Below are positions 1-9,114 of a stretch of DNA of 64,000 nt, one piece after another (the first letter of the stretch is position 1; each line of letters opens with the position of its first letter). The stretch lies in assembly GCF_006636215.1 (NCBI RefSeq), contig NZ_VIFM01000009.1, forward strand, positions 1 to 64,000, given 5' to 3'. The notes below the pieces were generated by a model. That model did not search any database. It was not told the origin of the DNA and saw only the letters and a list, made by a program, of their open reading frames with translations. A program made the position numbers and the translations under genes. This DNA is from Myxococcus llanfairpwllgwyngyllgogerychwyrndrobwllllantysiliogogogochensis. GTDB lineage: Bacteria; Myxococcota; Myxococcia; Myxococcales; Myxococcaceae.

Positions 1-271
1 GACCGGGTGGGACTCGGGCATTCGGGGCGGGTGGAGACATGCTGCTATCGTGTCGGGGCCACCCGTCCTCCCGTCGCCACAGCCAGGCCCGCTCCATGAG
101 AGACGCTCACCCGCGACGCTGCCGGAGCCCGTGACACATCTCATCGTCCCGGCGGCAGGGGGGCTTCTGGTGGGGCGGTTACGGAGAGGTGCGGTGGAGG
201 GCGTGGTGACGCGAGGCGCTTTCCTGGCGCGTCCGGGAGTTCCCGGCGTGCCCTGACGTGGAGGTCGTGCC
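1..271. other. Window edge, no supported gene
   Basis: No convincing coding region is seen before the first gene. Short open frames here have no recognisable motif or ribosome binding site. A GAGG ribosome binding site at 261-264 belongs to the downstream lipoprotein gene. Confidence 0.5.
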
Positions 272-1837
272 ATGACGCTGCGAACGCGAGACGTGGTGCT
301 GCTGCTGTCTGTCGTGGGGCTCGTTGCGTGTGGAGGCTCGGTGGAGGGGCCTTCCTCGCCTCCGCCCGAATCGCCGGGAGTCATTGAGGCCGCCGTCGTG
401 CCACCCTGCACGGGGACCAATGCGTGGGCCACGATGGGGCATGACGCACGTCGCTCCTTCACCTCGGATGGTTGTGCGTGGCATCCCTTGCGCAAGCTCT
501 GGGAGTTCGCGCCCACCGCGGGGACGGGGCGCTCCGTGCAAGGCGTGGAGCGGGCGGTGGCGGACACCGACGGCGTCTACCTGGCATGGAACTCCAACCC
601 CAACTACGTCGGCTCTGGTGGAAGCCCCGCCCTGGAGAAGATCGCCCCGGCCACGGGCGCCAGCGTGTGGAGCGTCGACCGGCAGCTCAATGACAACCGG
701 GGACATTGGCCCTCCTTCTTCGCGTATGAAAAGCTTGTCGGCGGCGGTGTCTATGAGGCACGCGATGGCGTCGTCCGCAACGATGACGGTATCCGGACCT
801 GGAGCAAGCAGTTCGGCGCCAATTACTACTCGGGTGGCACCACACCGTACGCGGAACAGGAGCAGGCGAACAACGACAGCTGGGGCCAGTCGCTGTCGGA
901 CGGCACGCGCCTATGGGTCTACAACCAGCTCCACTACCACGGCCCCAAGCTGGGCCTGCGCTCGCTGGACAAGCGTGGCAACCTGCTGCTCGAGCTGAAC
1001 ACCTACGGTTACTACGGCGGCACGCGCGTCTTTCCGCAGCACCAGTGGGACACGGTGGAAGACCGCCTGGGCTCCATCGCCACCGACAACGGCTTCATCT
1101 ACCTGGCCGCCATCTACAACTTCCAGTGCTCCACGAACTGCGACGCGAACGAGCCCCGTCCCTTCGCCTCGGGCCTGTTCGGCTGGGACCTGGCCACGGG
1201 GACGCCTCGCTGGCCTCGAGTCGCGCTGGAGCCCGCCAGCAACATCAGCGTGTCGGGCAATCGCATCTACCTGCTGGAGCGCGACCTGGGCACTGGCACG
1301 GTGACGTTCAACATCCGCAACGCGGGCTACAACGGCGCGAGTCTCTTCCGGTCCCCGCCGTTTCCCAGCTCGCAAGTCACCGGCTATCAGGCGCCCGTGC
1401 TGGTGGCGGGCCGGGCCATCGTCGCCGCGCAGGAGAGCTCCGGTCCCAACGCCGGCACCGTGCTCTATTCCTTCGATGCCCTCTCCGGTGGCACGCCGCT
1501 GACGGCGACTCTTCCGGGCGTCTACGATGTCATCGTTCCCTACTACGGACGTGACCTCCTGGATTTTTCCACGACGCCCTTCGCGGGCAAGCGCAGCACC
1601 TCCATCGCCGCGGCCTCGGGGACGAAGGATGCGTCCGGTGTGAGCATCCCCACGCTCGTCATCACCTCGCGTATGGGTTTGCACGTCGTCGCCGTCTCGA
1701 CGCTCTCCTCGCTGTGGAGCGCCACCAAGCTGGCCCTGGTGGGGACGTCGGATGGCGGCTCGCTCAGGGACCCTGTCATCGTGAAGGACCGGGTCTATGT
1801 GGTGGACCGGAACAAGGTATACGCCCTGGGGCTGTAG
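272..1837 (+). CDS. Lipoprotein with PQQ-like beta-propeller repeats
   Basis: A 521-residue exported protein. The N-terminus is a lipoprotein signal with lipobox LVAC and lipid Cys20, so the mature protein should be membrane anchored. The body contains repeated strand patterns typical of PQQ-like/quinoprotein propellers, for example segments reading LEKIAPATGASVWSVD and LFGWDLATGTPRW, each pairing a value with a variable-then-Trp motif. I infer a seven- or eight-blade propeller used for binding or scaffolding; no catalytic motif is visible. The ATG at 272 is preceded by GAGG at 261-264. The next gene starts 38 bases downstream on the same strand, so the two are probably co-transcribed. Substrate or partner unknown. 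Confidence 0.8.
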   Translation: MTLRTRDVVLLLSVVGLVACGGSVEGPSSPPPESPGVIEAAVVPPCTGTNAWATMGHDARRSFTSDGCAWHPLRKLWEFAPTAGTGRSVQGVERAVADTDGVYLAWNSNPNYVGSGGSPALEKIAPATGASVWSVDRQLNDNRGHWPSFFAYEKLVGGGVYEARDGVVRNDDGIRTWSKQFGANYYSGGTTPYAEQEQANNDSWGQSLSDGTRLWVYNQLHYHGPKLGLRSLDKRGNLLLELNTYGYYGGTRVFPQHQWDTVEDRLGSIATDNGFIYLAAIYNFQCSTNCDANEPRPFASGLFGWDLATGTPRWPRVALEPASNISVSGNRIYLLERDLGTGTVTFNIRNAGYNGASLFRSPPFPSSQVTGYQAPVLVAGRAIVAAQESSGPNAGTVLYSFDALSGGTPLTATLPGVYDVIVPYYGRDLLDFSTTPFAGKRSTSIAAASGTKDASGVSIPTLVITSRMGLHVVAVSTLSSLWSATKLALVGTSDGGSLRDPVIVKDRVYVVDRNKVYALGL

Positions 1838-1875
1838 CCGAGGCGATGTCGCCCGGACGGATGAGAGGAAGCACG

Positions 1876-2835
1876 ATGCGACGGTGGGTGTTGCTGGTGT
1901 TCTGTGTCTCCACGCGCGTGTGGGCGCAGGACTATCGGGCTTGCAAGGAGCTGTTCGTGTCCCCGCTGGCGGCGAAGGTCGGGACGACGAACTCCAGTGG
2001 CGCATCCTGGGACGAGGGCTCCGCGCCGGACCCGGAGCTGTCGGCGATGGCCGTCGACGTCGAGGGGGCTTCGCCCACCGTCATCGGTCCGAAGCAGGAG
2101 GACGCCGGCACCCTGCTGTGGAACAGCCTCTTCCTGGAAGAGACGCGTTCGGGAGCGTGGCTGCCCGTGGGAGTGGGCGGCTCGCTGAGCCTGCTGCTCA
2201 CCGACTCGGACGAGGGCATGTCGGACTTCATCGGGGCCTTCACCGTCACGGTGCCGGAGTCGCTCGCGAGCGCGGGCATGGCGTTCCTCACGGTGCCCTC
2301 CAGTGGCGCGCAGCAGGTGCCGCTCGCGCTGCGCATCTCCGCCTCCGACGGCAAGCGGCCGTGCGCGGGGTTGGAGAAGGCGGGGCCGGCCCGCTACGAG
2401 CTGCCCACGCCTTCGTTCACCGCGCGGGTGGACTCGGCCCTGTTGGAGAAGCTTCGCGGGGCCCAGCGCTGCAAGGCCGGGAGCACCCAGGCCGAGTGCA
2501 AGGCGGAGAGCTATGAGGTGCTCTACACGCAGGAGCTGCTCAAGGACACCTGGGTGACGCTGGTGTCCGGGGGGCCGTTCGACGGCAACCCGGGCAAGGT
2601 CTTCGCCGTGGCGCTGGGCATCGAGCCCGCGCGTCGACAGGTGGCGCACGTGGGGCGCTGTGACGCGGTGAAGAAGGCGCCCTCGCTGGGTGACGCGCTG
2701 GTCTGCCAGCTGGGCACCAAGGGAACGGTCATCTCCGTGGAGAAGGGCAAGGCCCGGACGCGGCCCGCCACCGCTCGGGAGCTGGAGGCGTTGAAGGACG
2801 ACGCCCCAGCGCCCGCGCCTGCTCCCGCGCAGTGA
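1876..2835 (+). CDS. Exported protein, family not recognised
   Basis: A 319-residue protein starting at ATG 1876. The start was chosen because it gives a clean signal peptide, MRRWVLLVFCVSTRVWA, with likely cleavage before QDY; a longer frame reaching upstream overlaps the previous gene and has no signal. The mature part contains six to seven cysteines (including CAG, RCKAG, ECK, RCDA and VCQ), suggesting disulphides outside the cytoplasm, and ends in a Pro/Ala-rich tail. I recognise no domain. It follows the propeller lipoprotein by 38 bases and may act with it in the cell envelope. Confidence 0.7.
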   Translation: MRRWVLLVFCVSTRVWAQDYRACKELFVSPLAAKVGTTNSSGASWDEGSAPDPELSAMAVDVEGASPTVIGPKQEDAGTLLWNSLFLEETRSGAWLPVGVGGSLSLLLTDSDEGMSDFIGAFTVTVPESLASAGMAFLTVPSSGAQQVPLALRISASDGKRPCAGLEKAGPARYELPTPSFTARVDSALLEKLRGAQRCKAGSTQAECKAESYEVLYTQELLKDTWVTLVSGGPFDGNPGKVFAVALGIEPARRQVAHVGRCDAVKKAPSLGDALVCQLGTKGTVISVEKGKARTRPATARELEALKDDAPAPAPAPAQ

Positions 2836-2860
2836 TGTCGTCGAGGTGAGTGCCGGACAC

Positions 2861-2889
2861 GACGGCCGGAGCGAGTGGCTCCGGTCGTC
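2861..2889. terminator. Hairpin between convergent genes
   Basis: Arms GACGGCCGGAGC and GCTCCGGTCGTC (12 pairs, one G-U) flank a 5-base loop. It lies between convergent genes ending at 2835 (+) and 2917 (-), so it probably serves both directions. There is no clear T-run. Confidence 0.6.
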
Positions 2890-2916
2890 AACGCTCCGTC
2901 AGGGTTCAGACGGGCT

Positions 2917-3543
2917 TCAGGCTTGTGGCCGCATCGTGGCGAGCACCGCGCCGATGCCGATGAGCGCGATGCCTGACAGTCGCTCGCGCCAGACCAGGGC
3001 GCGTGGTGAGCTGGACACCCGTCCGCCCGCGACACCCAGCCAGGCGTAGACGGCGAGCACGGGCACCTCCACCACGATGCAGGAGATTCCGTACACGGCG
3101 AACTGCAAGCCCGCCCGTGGGCCCGGGTGGATGAACTGCGGAAGCAGCGAGCCGAAGAACAGGATGGACTTGGGGTTGGCGAGTTGTTTGGCGAACCCCT
3201 GAACGAAGGCCCCGCGCCACAGGGGTGGCTTCGGACGCTGCTCCAGCGTGAGAGCGTGCTTCGCCGCGAGCAGCGTCCTCACGCCGAGGTAGACGAGGTA
3301 GGCCGCGCCCGCATAGCGGATGCCGTAGAAGGCGAAGGGGGAGGCGGCCAGCGCCGCGCCCAGGCCGGCGACGGAGATGAGGAAGTACACGGCATTGCCC
3401 GCCTGGATGCCCAGCGCGGCGCTCATTCCCGTGCGAAAGCCTCGCGACATCGCTTGGGAGACCACCAGCAACACGGCGGGGCCCGGGGTGATGGCGAAGA
3501 GGGTCATGGTCAGCGTGAAGGTGGCCCAGAGGGTGAGGTCCAT
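2917..3543 (-). CDS. LysE/RhtB family amino-acid exporter
   Basis: A 208-residue inner-membrane protein, the usual length for this family. Start ATG at 3543 gives MDLTLWATFTLTMTLFAITPGP; the family hallmark FAITPGPAVLL lies in the first membrane segment, followed by SRGFRTGMSAALGIQAGN and later FAKQLANPKSILFFGSLLPQF. These are the conserved parts of LysE/RhtB translocators, which export amino acids or derivatives such as homoserine lactone. Five to six hydrophobic segments are visible. The substrate cannot be told from sequence. It is convergent with the preceding pair and has no evident partner regulator nearby. Confidence 0.9.
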   Translation of the reverse strand: MDLTLWATFTLTMTLFAITPGPAVLLVVSQAMSRGFRTGMSAALGIQAGNAVYFLISVAGLGAALAASPFAFYGIRYAGAAYLVYLGVRTLLAAKHALTLEQRPKPPLWRGAFVQGFAKQLANPKSILFFGSLLPQFIHPGPRAGLQFAVYGISCIVVEVPVLAVYAWLGVAGGRVSSSPRALVWRERLSGIALIGIGAVLATMRPQA

Positions 3544-3717
3544 GGAGTGGCCGCGTGACCGGAAGACGCTCCGGCCCGGACGAGGCCACCCTACGGACGG
3601 GACGGTGTCACGGCAAATGACGCGTGCGTGACGCCCGAAGGGCGGGCTCCACGGTGACACAGGGCCGGCATGCCACCGTCCTTGAAGCGGCGTCGGAATG
3701 ACGACGTTTCACGGAGT

Positions 3718-3733
3718 GTCATCCACGGATGAC
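3718..3733. promoter_or_regulatory. Palindrome in the LysE/GFA intergenic region
   Basis: GTCATCC and GGATGAC are perfect 7-base arms around AC. The site is about 100 bases before the GFA gene and 175 bases before the divergent LysE gene, so it could be an operator for either. No regulator is assigned. Confidence 0.3.
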
Positions 3734-3832
3734 CTGAATCGCCGCGGCGAAATCCCGGCGTTGAATCAAGCCGCACTCATGGTCTGCTCCGGCTTCGGAT
3801 GAGGCCTGGGCTCGTCATGAGGAGCGTCACAC

Positions 3833-4234
3833 GTGAAGAAGACGTACGTTGGGAGCTGTCACTGTGGGGCGGTCCGTTATGAAGCGGACGTCGACCTGAG
3901 CCAGGGCACCTACAAGTGCAACTGTTCCATCTGCACCAAGGCGCGGCTGTGGCACGCCATCATCGGGCCGGAGGACTTCCGTCTCCTGGCCGGTGAGTCC
4001 TCGCTCTCCGAGTACCAGTTCCACACCAAGCAGCTCCATCACCTGTTCTGCAAGCACTGCGGCGTTCATTCCTTCGGCTGGGGTGACGACGCGGACCTGG
4101 GGAAGTTCTACACCATCAAGGTCAACTGCCTCGACGACGTGGACCTCGACGAGCTGCTGCGCTCCCCCATCACCTACGTCAACAAACGGGACAACGACTT
4201 CAAGAAGCCGCCGGCCGAGGTCCGTCACCTCTGA
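3833..4234 (+). CDS. GFA / CENP-V domain zinc protein
   Basis: A 133-residue cytoplasmic protein covering one full GFA (glutathione-dependent formaldehyde-activating enzyme-like) domain. The zinc ligands are visible: GSCHCGAVRYE near residue 8, CNCSIC near residues 29-34, and FCKHCG near residues 72-77. Members bind structural and catalytic zinc; for most, including this one, the substrate is unknown and the formaldehyde activity of the name should not be assumed. The methyltransferase gene begins 29 bases later on the same strand. A decayed relative lies at 37724-37894. Confidence 0.88.
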   Translation: MKKTYVGSCHCGAVRYEADVDLSQGTYKCNCSICTKARLWHAIIGPEDFRLLAGESSLSEYQFHTKQLHHLFCKHCGVHSFGWGDDADLGKFYTIKVNCLDDVDLDELLRSPITYVNKRDNDFKKPPAEVRHL

Positions 4235-4262
4235 ACCTGCTGGCTCGAACGGAACGCTGCGC

Positions 4263-5054
4263 ATGAAGCTCTATGACGAACTGGCGGAGTGGTGGCCCCT
4301 GGTCTCTCCTCCGAGCGACTACGAAGAGGAGGCGTCCGAGTACCGCCGCTTGCTCCATGCCGGCGCGACGGGCCCCTTGGTGACGGTGCTGGAGCTGGGC
4401 AGTGGTGGTGGCAACAACGCCAGCTTCCTCAAGCGCGACTTCCGGCTCACGCTGGTGGAGCCCTCGGAGGGCATGCGCAAGCACAGCCGCGAGCTCAATC
4501 CCGAGTGCGAACATCTGCCCGGTGACATGCGGACCGTGCGCCTGGGCCGCGAGTTCGACGCCGTGTTCATCCATGACGCCGTCGAATACATGACGACCGA
4601 GACGGACCTGCGCTCGGCGCTGGAGACGGCGGCGATGCACCTGCGCCCAGGTGGAGTCGTCCTGGTGGCGCCGGATGCGACGCAGGAGAGCTTCGTGCCG
4701 GGCTCGAGCACGGAAGGGGGCGACGAGCCCGAGGCTCCGGGCCGGGGCTCGCGCTCCCTGCGCTACCTCATGTGGACGCTGCCGCCGAAGCTGGGGAGCA
4801 ACACTTCGGAGACCCACTTCGCGATGTTGCTGAAGGAGCGTGACGGCAGCGTCCGCTCCGTCCACGACGTGCACCTGAATGGCCTCTTTTCGAGGGCGAC
4901 GTGGCTGCGCCTCTTCGACGAGGCGGGGCTCGACGCCCGCCTGGAGACGCGCACCCTGGAGGGCGCGCCGTACGACACCTTCGTCGCCGTGAAGCGTCGC
5001 GAGTCGCGCGAGGCCTCGTCCTCGCCCGGAGTTGGCTCACAGCGCGGGACGTGA
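4263..5054 (+). CDS. Class I SAM-dependent methyltransferase
   Basis: A 263-residue protein. Start ATG 4263 begins MKLYDELAEWWPLVSPPSDY, typical of small-molecule methyltransferases with an N-terminal Tyr/Trp-rich cap. Motif I (SAM binding) is VLELGSGGGNNASFL, followed by an acidic LVEPSEGM at the end of strand 2, FDAVFIHDAVEYM as motif II/IV, and LRPGGVVLVAPDA as post-motif. The substrate is unknown. It is probably co-transcribed with the GFA gene, 29 bases upstream. Its last 18 bases overlap the 3' end of the convergent SnoaL-like lipoprotein gene. Confidence 0.88.
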   Translation: MKLYDELAEWWPLVSPPSDYEEEASEYRRLLHAGATGPLVTVLELGSGGGNNASFLKRDFRLTLVEPSEGMRKHSRELNPECEHLPGDMRTVRLGREFDAVFIHDAVEYMTTETDLRSALETAAMHLRPGGVVLVAPDATQESFVPGSSTEGGDEPEAPGRGSRSLRYLMWTLPPKLGSNTSETHFAMLLKERDGSVRSVHDVHLNGLFSRATWLRLFDEAGLDARLETRTLEGAPYDTFVAVKRRESREASSSPGVGSQRGT

Positions 5055-5606
5055 GGCCGGGGGCATGAAGACTTCTTCGTCGTAGCGAAGCTGGAAGGTA
5101 CGCCGAGAGAACTTCCAGTGTCCGTCCTGCTTCACGAACTGGTCGGAGTAGGTGCCGACAATCCTCCGGTCCAGCCCGGTTTGTTTGAAGCGCAGGACTT
5201 CGTCCAGGGTAGACCTCGCGGTGGCTCGCTCCGGGCTCTCGACGTGGACGACGATGGGGGTCACGCTCTGGACCCGCAGGTCGATTCTCTCGGCATTGCC
5301 GGCCATGCCCTTTCGGATGGCGTCGCGTCCCTCGAAGGTCCAACCCAGCGGTGGGGGCGCGAGGACCTCCCACACCGCGTCCTTCGCGAACATCTCCTCC
5401 GTCGCGGCCCAGTCCTGGTGATTCGCCGCGTCCGCGAAGCGCTCGATGAGCGAGCGCAGGGCGAGGTGGTCGATGGGGTACGCCTCGACATTCGAGACGC
5501 CCGCGGTGGCGATGCGCGAGGACATGGCCGAGCCCTCGTGGGTGCTCGCGCAGCCGAGCAGGGTGAGCAACGACGCCGCGAGCGGCGCGAGTTTGTGCGT
5601 GTGCAT
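5037..5606 (-). CDS. Lipoprotein with SnoaL/NTF2-like domain
   Basis: A 189-residue protein starting at ATG 5606. The N-terminus MHTHKLAPLAASLLTLLGC is a lipoprotein signal with lipobox LLGC. The rest is a single SnoaL-like (NTF2-fold) domain: ALRSLIERFADAANHQDW is the helical start, FAKDAVWEV and FEGRDAIRKGM follow the usual pattern, and WKFSRRTFQLRY is the last strand. Such domains act as small-molecule isomerases, cyclases or binding proteins. The activity here is unknown. It is divergent from a LysR-type regulator, starting 155 bases away, which is the classic arrangement for LysR control of the neighbouring gene. The 3' end overlaps the methyltransferase gene by 18 bases. Confidence 0.8.
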   Translation of the reverse strand: MHTHKLAPLAASLLTLLGCASTHEGSAMSSRIATAGVSNVEAYPIDHLALRSLIERFADAANHQDWAATEEMFAKDAVWEVLAPPPLGWTFEGRDAIRKGMAGNAERIDLRVQSVTPIVVHVESPERATARSTLDEVLRFKQTGLDRRIVGTYSDQFVKQDGHWKFSRRTFQLRYDEEVFMPPASRPAL

Positions 5607-5761
5607 GGAGAGTGTCCTCGGGTCGGTGCGAAAGCCCCGGGGTGGAGCGCGAGGGTGACCCGGACCTCGCGATATCGGGGCAGGCACGGCGGAATATGTG
5701 AGGGGGCATCGATTCGGTCGAACGCGTTGTTCCCGTCGGATTGTTAAGGCAGGCTGAATCG

Positions 5762-6703
5762 ATGCCGAGCCCGCTCGTCGAGACCCGACATCTGCTCCTG
5801 CTCTCCGCGCTCGAAGAGGTGGGCAGCCTCAACGCGGCCGCACGCAAGCTGCACCTGTCCCCATCGGCGCTCAGCCAGCAGCTCCGGGAGCTGGAGGACC
5901 GGCTCGGAGGCGCGCTGTTTCATCGGCAGTGGAGGCGCCTGGTCCTGACGGCGGCGGGCCAGCGGCTCACGGAGGCCGCGCGCTCCGTGCTGGGGGAACT
6001 CACGCGCGCCGAGGCCGAGACGCGCGAACTCCTGCGCGGCGCGAGTGGCACGCTGCGAGTGGCGACGGTGTGTCTCCAGTCCTATCGCTGGCTTCCGGAG
6101 CTACTGAAGTCCTTCTCGCGGGACTGGCCCGGGACGGAAGTCACTGTGGTGACGGAGGCGGGGGTGGCGCCCGCCGAGTGGTTGCTCGCGCGCAAGCTCG
6201 ATGTTGCGCTCGTGGCGGGGGAGGTCCGAAAGAGCCCCCGCATCCGCATGGAGCCGCTGTTCCGGGACGAACTCGTCGCGCTGGTGGGACGGGAGCACCC
6301 CTGGGCCTCCTCGCGTCAGCGGCAGATCGACGTGCGGACCTTCGCGGACCAGCACCTGTGGCTCGATGAGGGCGCGCTCCGAGCCGATGCACCCCTGGGC
6401 AGAGCGCTTGCGAAGGCGGGGGGCCTCTCGCCTCGCAAGGTGACGCTCATCCCGATGACGGGGGGCCTCCCTGTCGAGATGGTGCGTGCGAATCTGGGGG
6501 TCACCGTGCTGCCTCGATGGGCCGTGGCACCCCAACTGGACGACGGCGGCTTGAGGGCCTTCCGTATCGGCCCGCGTGGGCTCTGGCTGGACTGGGCCGT
6601 GGCCACCCGGGACGGAGAAACGGAGCCCGCGCTCACCGCTTTCGTGGCGGCCCTGCGCGCGCACCACCCGGGGCCTCGGGGCCGGCAGATCCACCGGCGG
6701 TGA
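5762..6703 (+). CDS. LysR family transcriptional regulator
   Basis: A 313-residue regulator. The N-terminal winged helix-turn-helix spans about residues 8-66, with LNAAARKLHLSPSALSQQL as the recognition region and LEDRLGGALFHR following. The C-terminal half is the periplasmic-binding-protein-like effector domain, including TLRVATVCLQSYRWLPELL. ATG 5762 is preferred; an upstream TTG at 5741 would add seven residues. It diverges from the SnoaL-like lipoprotein gene and most likely controls it from the shared 155-base region; the effector is unknown. Confidence 0.9.
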   Translation: MPSPLVETRHLLLLSALEEVGSLNAAARKLHLSPSALSQQLRELEDRLGGALFHRQWRRLVLTAAGQRLTEAARSVLGELTRAEAETRELLRGASGTLRVATVCLQSYRWLPELLKSFSRDWPGTEVTVVTEAGVAPAEWLLARKLDVALVAGEVRKSPRIRMEPLFRDELVALVGREHPWASSRQRQIDVRTFADQHLWLDEGALRADAPLGRALAKAGGLSPRKVTLIPMTGGLPVEMVRANLGVTVLPRWAVAPQLDDGGLRAFRIGPRGLWLDWAVATRDGETEPALTAFVAALRAHHPGPRGRQIHRR

Positions 6704-6823
6704 TACATGGCTGAGACAAGTCACTGAAATCACGAGAAAGTGAAACCTTCTCGCAACACGGAACTCCCTCGTGGCGATAATCCCGAAGCGCGCCGTTCAC
6801 GCTCTCCATCGGGATCCCCCACC

Positions 6824-8332
6824 ATGGCTTCCAAGATCAGCGACCCGCCTCGTCCACTCCCTACCGCGACGACGCGAACCCCGGCCGCGAAGGCTCCCCA
6901 GCCCTCGGAGACGAACAAGGTCAAGACGCCCGACCTGAAGTGGAACAAGGACTGCTTCGAGCCGGGCAACGCCCAGCCGCTGCCGCTCCCCAAGCCCCCG
7001 GTGTCGCTGCCCCTGCCGCTGCCCAAGCCTCCGTCGCAGCTGCCGACGGACCCGAAGCCTCTGCCGACGGATCCGCAGCTGCCGACGGACCCGAAGCCTT
7101 TGCCGACGGATCCGAAGCCCCTGCCGCTTCCCGAGCCCGGCCCCGTGGAGCCCACGCCCGAGCCGAAGCCCGAGCCCTCCATCACCGACTCGGACCCGAT
7201 GACGCACATCGCGTACCTCGCCTCGGACGAGCTCCAGGGCCGGGACAGCCCGTCGGCGGGACTCGACGCGGCCTCCGCGTACGTTCAGGCGCACGTCGAG
7301 AAGTACGGCCTCGTCGGCCCCAACTCGAACAACGCGGAGAACCCCTTCCAGCAGAAGTTCGACGTGTTCTCCTTCGTCGGCAAGCCGGAGACGTCGGCGA
7401 CGGGTGACGCCGGGGAGCACGACCACGCGGCGCACAAGGAGTTCGGCCACCAGCTCTTCCAGGAGGGGTTCTACCTGGAGGACGGGATGCCCCGCGAGAC
7501 GCTGGAGATGCTCAACAAGAAGTACGAGAGCACGATGAAGGCGGAAGGGCAGCCGCTCGCGCCCGCTCGCAGCGGAGACCTGCGCAGCGTCGAGGAGCTG
7601 CGCGCGCTGGCCACGGCGTCTGGCCAGGCGGTGAACACGATGGCGCTGCTGCCCGGCACCGGGCCGCACAAGGACGAGGTCATCGTGGTGATGGCCCACC
7701 TGGACCACGTGGGCACGGACCGTCGCGGCAACGTCCACAACGGCGCGGACGACAACGCGTCTGGCAGCGCGGTGCTGATGGCGGCGGTGCCGGAGCTGGC
7801 CGAGGCGCAGAAGCGCGGCGAGCTGGACCGCTCCATCCTCTTCATCTGGACGGGCGCCGAGGAGAAGGGGCTGGTCGGCTCGCAGTACTTCGTCGACCAC
7901 CCGATTCCGGGGCTGAGCACGGAGCAGATCTCTGGCGTCGTCAACGTGGACATGGTGGGTCGCTGGGATGACCAGCGCCTGTCCGTCGTGGACACCGACC
8001 GCAGGGGCCAGGCGAACTACTTCCGCGACGTGGTGGACCAGGCCAACGCGCAGCTCGCGGACCCGTTCGACCGCATCAACCGCGACATCAACGTGTACCG
8101 GGACCGCCAGGACGGCGCCGTCTTCGGCCGCAAGGGCGAGGACGTCCTCTTCCTCTTCGAGGGCCTGTCCAATCCCAAGGGCGGCGGCGACCTCATCCCC
8201 GAGTACCATGAGCCCGAGGACGACATCGACCTCATCCTCCGCGACAACGGCGGCGAGAAGCCGCGCCGGGTCAAGGACCTGATGGTCAACGTCATCGAGC
8301 TGGCCGCCAACCGCACCACCGCCAAGGAGTAG
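6824..8332 (+). CDS. M28 family zinc metallopeptidase with proline-rich leader
   Basis: A 502-residue protein using ATG 6824 (an upstream GTG at 6740 is possible). Residues 1-50 are Ser/Thr/Pro/Ala-rich; residues about 49-122 form a low-complexity linker with repeats of LPTDPKP. The peptidase domain carries a complete M28 dizinc set: His292 and Asp294 in MAHLDHVG, Asp309/Asp310 in NGADDNASG, Glu346/Glu347 in GAEEKG, Asp376 in NVDMVG and His462 in EYHEP. It should be an aminopeptidase or related exopeptidase. No Sec, Tat or lipoprotein signal is visible, unusual for a family that is mostly exported. The nearby nuclease gene has a similar leader. Confidence 0.9.
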   Translation: MASKISDPPRPLPTATTRTPAAKAPQPSETNKVKTPDLKWNKDCFEPGNAQPLPLPKPPVSLPLPLPKPPSQLPTDPKPLPTDPQLPTDPKPLPTDPKPLPLPEPGPVEPTPEPKPEPSITDSDPMTHIAYLASDELQGRDSPSAGLDAASAYVQAHVEKYGLVGPNSNNAENPFQQKFDVFSFVGKPETSATGDAGEHDHAAHKEFGHQLFQEGFYLEDGMPRETLEMLNKKYESTMKAEGQPLAPARSGDLRSVEELRALATASGQAVNTMALLPGTGPHKDEVIVVMAHLDHVGTDRRGNVHNGADDNASGSAVLMAAVPELAEAQKRGELDRSILFIWTGAEEKGLVGSQYFVDHPIPGLSTEQISGVVNVDMVGRWDDQRLSVVDTDRRGQANYFRDVVDQANAQLADPFDRINRDINVYRDRQDGAVFGRKGEDVLFLFEGLSNPKGGGDLIPEYHEPEDDIDLILRDNGGEKPRRVKDLMVNVIELAANRTTAKE

Positions 8333-8346
8333 CGCCCGCTCGGGCG
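8333..8346 (+). terminator. Short GC hairpin after the peptidase gene
   Basis: CGCCCG and CGGGCG are separated by two bases immediately after the stop codon (or 5-base arms with a 4-base loop). No T-run follows. It could be a weak terminator or mRNA 3'-end stabiliser. Confidence 0.25.
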
Positions 8347-8433
8347 TGAAGGCGCCGGCCTCGAAGTCCTCGGGGCCCGGCGCACACTCCAGGGGGCTTG
8401 TTCCCAGGCCATCACCCGCCGAGACTCGAAGCC

Positions 8434-8994
8434 ATGTCCGCAGGTACTCCTCCGCCGCGTCCGTGGTTCGCCTTCTCCGTCGACCTGTCCCCCGCGACGG
8501 CGCGTGAGCGCCTTCCAGGTCTCCCCTCCGCGCCCGCGTTGCCTGATGGCGAGCCGGCCGAGGCGCTGGACGTGGACGTCGTCTACGACGTGCCCTCGCT
8601 GGCCTGGGGCGGCAAGGTGGCCCGGCTGGTGGACGCCCCGGGCAAGACGCTCCCCGGGCTGCTGCGGCGCGTTTCGCCGGAGACGTGGGACGCCGTGAGC
8701 CGCCTGGAGTCGGTGCTCGCCGAGGCCACCGCGTCACGGCCCGTGAAGGTGCGCACCGCCACTGGCGCCGTGCTCTCCGCCCACGCCTTCACCGCTCCGG
8801 CCCGAAGCGGCCCTCCCGCCACGGGCCCCATCAGCGAGGCCTTCCTCGTCACCGTGGCCCTGGCCGCCGAGCGCACCGGCCTCCCCGCCGACTACGTGGA
8901 GCGCCTCCAGGCCGAGGCCCACATCGTGGGAACGCTCCAACAGGCGAAGGCGGACGCACGCTCCGTCCCAGGCCCGTCCGCGAAGAAGCCGTGA
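8434..8994 (+). CDS. Gamma-glutamylcyclotransferase-like protein
   Basis: A 186-residue cytoplasmic protein starting at ATG 8434. Its layout resembles the AIG2/GGCT fold: an initial FAFSVDLS strand where family members have YGSNL, then VYDVPSLAWGGKVARLVDAPGKTLPGLLRRVSPETW-type spacing, with AWGG and the LPGLLRRVS step matching GGCT-like proteins, and a Leu/Glu-rich helix RLESVLAE. Known GGCTs release 5-oxoproline from gamma-glutamyl compounds. The N-terminal glycine-rich YGSN motif is diverged here, so activity is uncertain. Located between the M28 peptidase and the nuclease. Confidence 0.55.
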   Translation: MSAGTPPPRPWFAFSVDLSPATARERLPGLPSAPALPDGEPAEALDVDVVYDVPSLAWGGKVARLVDAPGKTLPGLLRRVSPETWDAVSRLESVLAEATASRPVKVRTATGAVLSAHAFTAPARSGPPATGPISEAFLVTVALAAERTGLPADYVERLQAEAHIVGTLQQAKADARSVPGPSAKKP

Positions 8995-9114
8995 TCGCAA
9001 CTTTCTGGAAAAAAGGCGGGGCGATGACGCAACCCGGTGTCGTCCCCGACCGACCATAGCTCTACCAGGGCCTCACTCCGTTCCTCCCCTGGGCGGCCCA
9101 AGGATGCCTTCCGC

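Noticed and set aside
1714-1875. Longer N-terminus for the exported protein after the propeller gene
   Set aside because: The upstream part overlaps the preceding gene in another frame and would hide the clear signal peptide at 1876.
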